Of a stretch of 64,000 nt of DNA, positions 59,434-64,000 are shown piece after piece. Below the pieces are notes generated by a model. That model was given only the letters and a program-made list of their open reading frames with translations. It made no database searches and was not told where the DNA came from. The position numbers were made by a program, and so were the translations under genes. Position 1 is the stretch's first letter. Each line of letters starts with the position of its first letter. The stretch is from Geosiphon pyriformis (lineage: Eukaryota > Glomeromycota > Glomeromycetes > Archaeosporales > Geosiphonaceae), in the NCBI GenBank assembly GCA_016748015.1, contig JAAOMT010000529.1, forward strand, positions 255,569 to 319,568, read 5' to 3'.

Positions 59434-60248
59434 TGTTATAGGTAATTATTTGGGGTCTTAAAGCAAATAACAAACTCATAACTTGGTGCTTAATTGATTT
59501 AATAATATTGATAATATTAGTATGTCAGTTGTATCTAAAAGTTTTTTTGTTAGAGTTTTTTGTATAATAAACAGAGAGTTAATTAATTGTTTTATCTGTA
59601 GCTTTCCAAAACTACAGTTTTGTTAATTTTTTTCTCAGTGTAATGACCAGTAATCCTTCTGGTAAGATATCCTTAATTCTGAGTGTCTATTCTTATTTCT
59701 GGGTCATTTACCAGTATTATATCTTGACATTAGTACCCCCATGTGTTAATTCTCTTAATTGAATTAGTAGTAAAAGAAATCAAAAGAAAATAAAAGAAAT
59801 AAAAGAAGAAAATAAAGAAAATTAAAGAAATAAGCTAAAACAGTTTTGTAAGTTAGTATCCTGTCAATAGTTGTGATTAAGAGCTATTGTTCCAGTGTGT
59901 TTAAGTATTAACTACTATTAACATGAAGTGTTAATAGTGGAGAGTAGATTGAGATAGTGAATAATTTATTTATTGATATTTGTGGATGGAAAATTGCTTA
60001 GATCAAATCTAAATGGAAAGGTCTATCTTTTCTGCTTCTAAAACTACTACTATATATACATAATTGAAATTCCTTAATTCCTCAATTTTTTACACCAGGA
60101 ATTCTGCAATTTCTTATATGAGAATTCTGAAATTCTTGGAATTCTGCAATTTCTCTTGAGAGGAATCTTAGAATTCCATATTTACTATGGCTACTTTTGA
60201 TTAGCTAATTTATATGCTAATTATATGTTTTATATTCCATAAGTAACA
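59434..60248 (-). repeat. Element 4 3' LTR (B-type U3)
   Basis: 815 bp, minus orientation, starting TGTTACTTATGG at 60248 and ending CCTATAACA at 59434. U3 (about 60060-60180) has GAATTCC/AATTTCAGAATTC repeats like element 3 and lacks the CACATTGCT palindromes. A tatatatacata-type box is at about 60050-60062. The purine tract follows at 60249-60266. Confidence 0.88.
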
Positions 60249-60279
60249 TTATTCTCTCCTTTTAATATTGAGCTCCATC

Positions 60280-62120
60280 GAAATTTTCCAAATTTTCTAA
60301 TTCTAATTCTCTATTTTTGAGTATTTCCCGAACTTTTTTTTCAAAAATTACTTGTGCTATCTTGTTTTGTAAGTCTTTAAATTGGGCATTGGTTATTTTT
60401 TCTATTTGGTTAATAGTAATAGAGTTCATTTCTGAATTGAGTAAAATTTCTGGTTGATTTTGAAATCTAGTATATAGCTAATAAATGGCTCTTGCTTGTG
60501 TAGTCAAATTGTTCTCTCTCACAAATTGTTTCAGTTATTGCAGTATTGTTGTGTCAAATAATTGTTTTGTTTTATCTATGTACAAATTCTGAATGTTCAA
60601 GTGTCATTCTAAGTAGAAGTAACAAAAGTTCTTTGGAAATTCACGTATCCACCATTTCCATATTTTTTTGGTCAATTCTTAATATGTGGTGATATTTATT
60701 GGTTCTTCTATTGCTAATTTTATTTTCAGAACCATTTTATTAATAGTGTTTTCTGTTTTTTTTTGAATTTTATATTTAGATATCTTTTTGGTATTTTGGT
60801 ATTAAATAGTTTATTGGTTGATAGTAATTTTCATATTCTGTTGTTAAATCAATTGGAATAGTTGTTGTGCTAGTGAGTGGATATCATTAGTGATTTTCAT
60901 TTTTCTGAAGTCTTCCGTCACATTTATCATGTCTTTATATACTCTTTTATTGTTCAATTTTACATGTTTGATTCAATAATTATGATTGGTTTCAGATCTC
61001 ATGAAATCTCACCTGGTTGGATTAGTATTCACTATACTTTCAGTTGTGAAATATTACTTATGGATAGTACCACTATATAGTAATATGGTTTCAGTCAATC
61101 ACTATGTGCTGCTTTGATTAAAATTTTGTTGTTCAATCTTAATTTATAAGCTCCATTTTTAAGAATTTCTTTTATGTGAAATAGTCTGTCCCATTTAAGG
61201 TCAAATTTTTCACTCCATTGTTTTTTTGCTTTAGTACAATGTAAAAGTACTTTGTCTCCAATCTTGAATTCAACTGGTTAATCTGGTAGTTGGTTATCAT
61301 GTCTTTTATTTTGTTTTTTTTGTGACTTTTGGATGTTATTAGTTGCTCTTTGCCATTTGTTTTCTAGTGTTTCTATTAAGTCATATATTCTTCTTAGCAA
61401 TGTTTCCTGAAAATTGTCTTTAGTTATTGGTTTTGTTAGATAAGTGTTGACTTCTATCTCCACTAGTAATGTTGCTGTTCTACCATATACTAATTCAAAT
61501 GGTGTTGATTGTGTAATGTCTTGTTTTATTGTCCAATAAACAAATAATACCAATGGTATAATCAAATTCCATTTGTTCTGGTTTTCTTGGCTGATTTTGG
61601 CAATGGCTTCACATAATGTTCTATTAAACCTTTCAAATAGCTTATTTGTTTGTGGATAGTATGGTAATAATAATGGTCTTTTTATCTTAAATCTTTGACT
61701 TAATTCTAACAATGTTTTATTCACAAAGTGAGTTTTTTGATCTAATAATAGTTTTTTTAAACATTTGTGTCAACAGATTAAATCTTGATGAATGAATTCA
61801 GCAACAGATTTTGCATTTGCTTTTTGAATGGCTTTTGCTTCTGGCCATTTTGTGAGATAATTCATGGCTACTGCAATATATCTGTTGCCTCTGCTGGTGA
61901 TTGTTAATGGTCCAATTAAGTTAATTCTAATGTGATTGAATGGTTGTCTTACTTTAATTGGTCTTAATAGTTCACTGGGTTTTGTTCTTTTTCTTTTCTG
62001 ATAAGCATTACAATTTTGAACATATTAAATGATGTCTGGATACATTGATAGCCAATAGTATTTTTTTTTGGTTCTTTTTATTGTTGCTTCTTTATGAAAA
62101 TGTTCTGCTGTTAGATCTGA
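60280..62120 (-). pseudogene. int: Element 4 integrase, GPY-like module and tail
   Basis: The longest open piece (61724-61278, 148 codons) covers the core from LSQRFKIKRPLLLPYYPQT through LFERFNRTL (catalytic Glu), NQNKWNLIIPLVLFVYW and FELVYGRTATLLVEIEVNTY. Upstream parts give the SDQ/DQKTHF, HMGINLIGPL-type and NCDAYQ segments to about 62050. The Trp in NKWN is intact here but TAG in element 1. Confidence 0.85.
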
Positions 62121-62399
62121 GTGCATGTTGAACAAATATGTGTCTTTTTCTGATTCCATAATTACTTTGGTTAATTAATCTGGATTTCTTTTGTCCTTCT
62201 GGTATAGTATATTTTAATGGTTAATAAAATATTTTGATTGTTTTTTTATGTTTCTTTGTTCCTTTTGAGATAATTTTTTCTTGAAAAATTTGGTATTTAT
62301 ATAATATTGGAGTTGTTGATATTTTTGTATATTCATCTTTTGTTATATTTTTGGATTAAAATGTTTTAAATTTGTCTCATTTGTGACAATCCATTAGCA

Positions 62400-64000
62400 T
62401 TTCTGTTTTTTTTTTTTTTATAATGTATTGTATAATTAAATAATGAAAGTTTTATTTTCCATCTAACATGGCAATTATCTCTAAATTTTTGCTTTTGAAT
62501 TGAAGTCAATCCTTTATAATCAGTATATACATCAAACTTTTAACTCAAGTATTCTTTTTATTTAATGACAGCCCAATAGATAGCTAAGTATTCTAGTACT
62601 GGAGTTCTATAGTTCTTTTTCACTGGATTTAAGCTTCTACTGGTGTAAGCTACCGGATGTTCTCTTTTTTCTAGTCCCCTCTGTGATAGTACTGCTCTTA
62701 ATGCTTGACCTGATGTGTCAGTAATAATAATGAATAGTTTGCTGTGATCTGGATAAATTAATACTGAAGCTTGTATAAGCTTTTTTCTTAGCATGTCAAA
62801 AACTTCTTGCTGGATTTCTGTCTATTTATATTTCACATTCTTGGTTTGGAGTTGATGTAATGATTGAGCCAATTTAGAAAAATCTTTAATAAAGTGGTGA
62901 TAGTACCCTGCAAATCTCAAGAATGTTTTTAGTTCTGTGAAATTATTTGGTACTGGAAAGTTTTTGACAACTTCAATCTTGTCTGAATTTGTCTTTGCTT
63001 ACAACATGTTCCAAAAACTTGAGTTCAGTTTTTCTAAAAAAGCACTTGTTTGCATTCAATTTTAGTCCTGCTCATTTCAGTCTTTTGAATACTTATTGAA
63101 GATGGTGAAGATAATCATCAAATATTTTTGAGAACATGTTGGTATCATTCAAATATATGACTACTGATTTCTACAATAGTCCAGTATACACAATTTCTAT
63201 TAGCCATTGGAATGTGGCTGGTGCATTCATCAATCTGAATGGCATAACTTCAAACTCAAAATTTTTCTCTCTTGTGGTAAATACTATTTTCTCTTTGTCG
63301 GCTGGATTCATGGCTACTTGTCAGTAACCATTATCTAAATCCAGTGTTGAGAACCATTTATTTCCTCCAAAGTGTCAAATAATTCCTGAATTCGTGAAGT
63401 TAGATAATTATTTCCATGAGTAATACCATTAAATTTTCTATAATCTACATAAAAGCAGATCTTCTCATTTTTTTTTTGGACTAGTACTACTGGTGATAAC
63501 TATGGACTCATCAATGGCTGAATTAGCCTATTGTCTAACATTCAGTTGATTTCTTGATGAATGATCTCATGGCTAACTGGTGGTACTTAATATGCTTTTT
63601 GTTTAATTGGAATTGCATCTTTAGTTTTGATCTGATGTTAGATGATGTTGGTATAACCAAATTCATTTTCACTAACAAAGATGTCACTGAAATTGTTGAA
63701 TAACATCTTTAATTGCATCTGTTGGAGTGGGTCTAGATTCTCCATGTTCATCTGTTCCAATTGTTCTAATTAGAGCAGATAACAATTGTTTTGTCTGTAA
63801 ATGGTTTGTAATGTGATATCCACATATCCTCAAAGCTGTGGAAAATTTGGAATGTAGTTTGGTAGTTGATTTTCAACTTCAATGGTTAAGTATCCAATAA
63901 TGGTTCTTTTTGGTATCTTGATAACATTTCTGGTTGTATTATAGATAGAAATTTTGATAGTTTTGGGGCTTTTGGCTGGTATATAAAAATTAGTGAGTCC
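62400..64000 (-). pseudogene. pol: Element 4 reverse transcriptase and RNase H (window edge)
   Basis: RNase H: 62794-62558 keeps IIITDTSGQALRAVLSQRGL and LEYLAIYWAVIK, with the first catalytic-type Asp intact. RT: YLNDTNMFS near 63150, WFSTLDLDNGY-like near 63340 and VLVQKK-like near 63480. The linker frame toward the dUTPase (about 63990-63700) includes an LTNFYIPAKSPK-type stretch at the window end. Confidence 0.85.

Larger units (their letters stand above)
59434..64000 (-). mobile_element. Gypsy element 4: minus-strand, partial at window edge
   Basis: It begins at its 3' LTR (59434-60248) and runs through tail, integrase, RNase H and RT to the linker upstream of RT at 64000, where the window ends. 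Its dUTPase and gag would lie further right. It has fewer stops than elements 2 and 3 in integrase and RNase H, so it is probably younger; it is also the inserting element. Confidence 0.9.

Overview
The window looks like nuclear DNA of an early-diverging fungus, most likely an arbuscular-mycorrhizal (Glomeromycotina, Rhizophagus-like) genome. The evidence is very AT-rich spacers, genes split by many short GT-AG introns (about 35-120 bp), and degenerate LINEs and Ty3/gypsy elements filling the right half. The LINE protein style is what points to Glomeromycotina; that assignment is inference, not a database result.

Region 1 (1482-18386, minus) is one giant gene. I could join 28 exons, all in frame, into a predicted 4,901-residue RNF213/mysterin-type protein: N-terminal tandem repeats, a CBM20 starch-binding domain, a dynein-like AAA+ core with two intact ATPase modules, and a C-terminal RZ zinc finger. 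No RING finger is visible. Head-to-head with it, across a spacer holding two interleaved inverted repeats, lies a plus-strand gene (about 18996-20334) fusing a ubiquitin-like domain to a TerD domain. The pair suggests a ubiquitin-linked stress or defence module; that link is inference.

Region 2 (21353-25004) holds a complete 8-exon uracil-DNA glycosylase with two ACGCG (MCB-like) boxes upstream. It is followed on the minus strand by two related, unrecognised low-complexity genes sharing an IRDSPxN motif. The upstream one has a 12-bp ACGCG palindrome in its promoter.

Region 3 (about 26020-64000) is a nested retrotransposon graveyard. It holds an ORF1-type LINE derivative and a second LINE split by a 10-kb gypsy element (element 1, plus strand, two LTRs). 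Then come element 2 (minus strand, two LTRs), element 3 (plus strand, 5' truncated, carrying a solo LTR with a TTAT target duplication) and element 4 (minus strand, inserted in element 3's 3' LTR and running off the window). The three elements whose whole pol region is visible carry a trimeric-type dUTPase domain between protease and reverse transcriptase, plus a Cys-rich block before it. All copies carry in-frame stops, many explained by C-to-T changes in CpA context.
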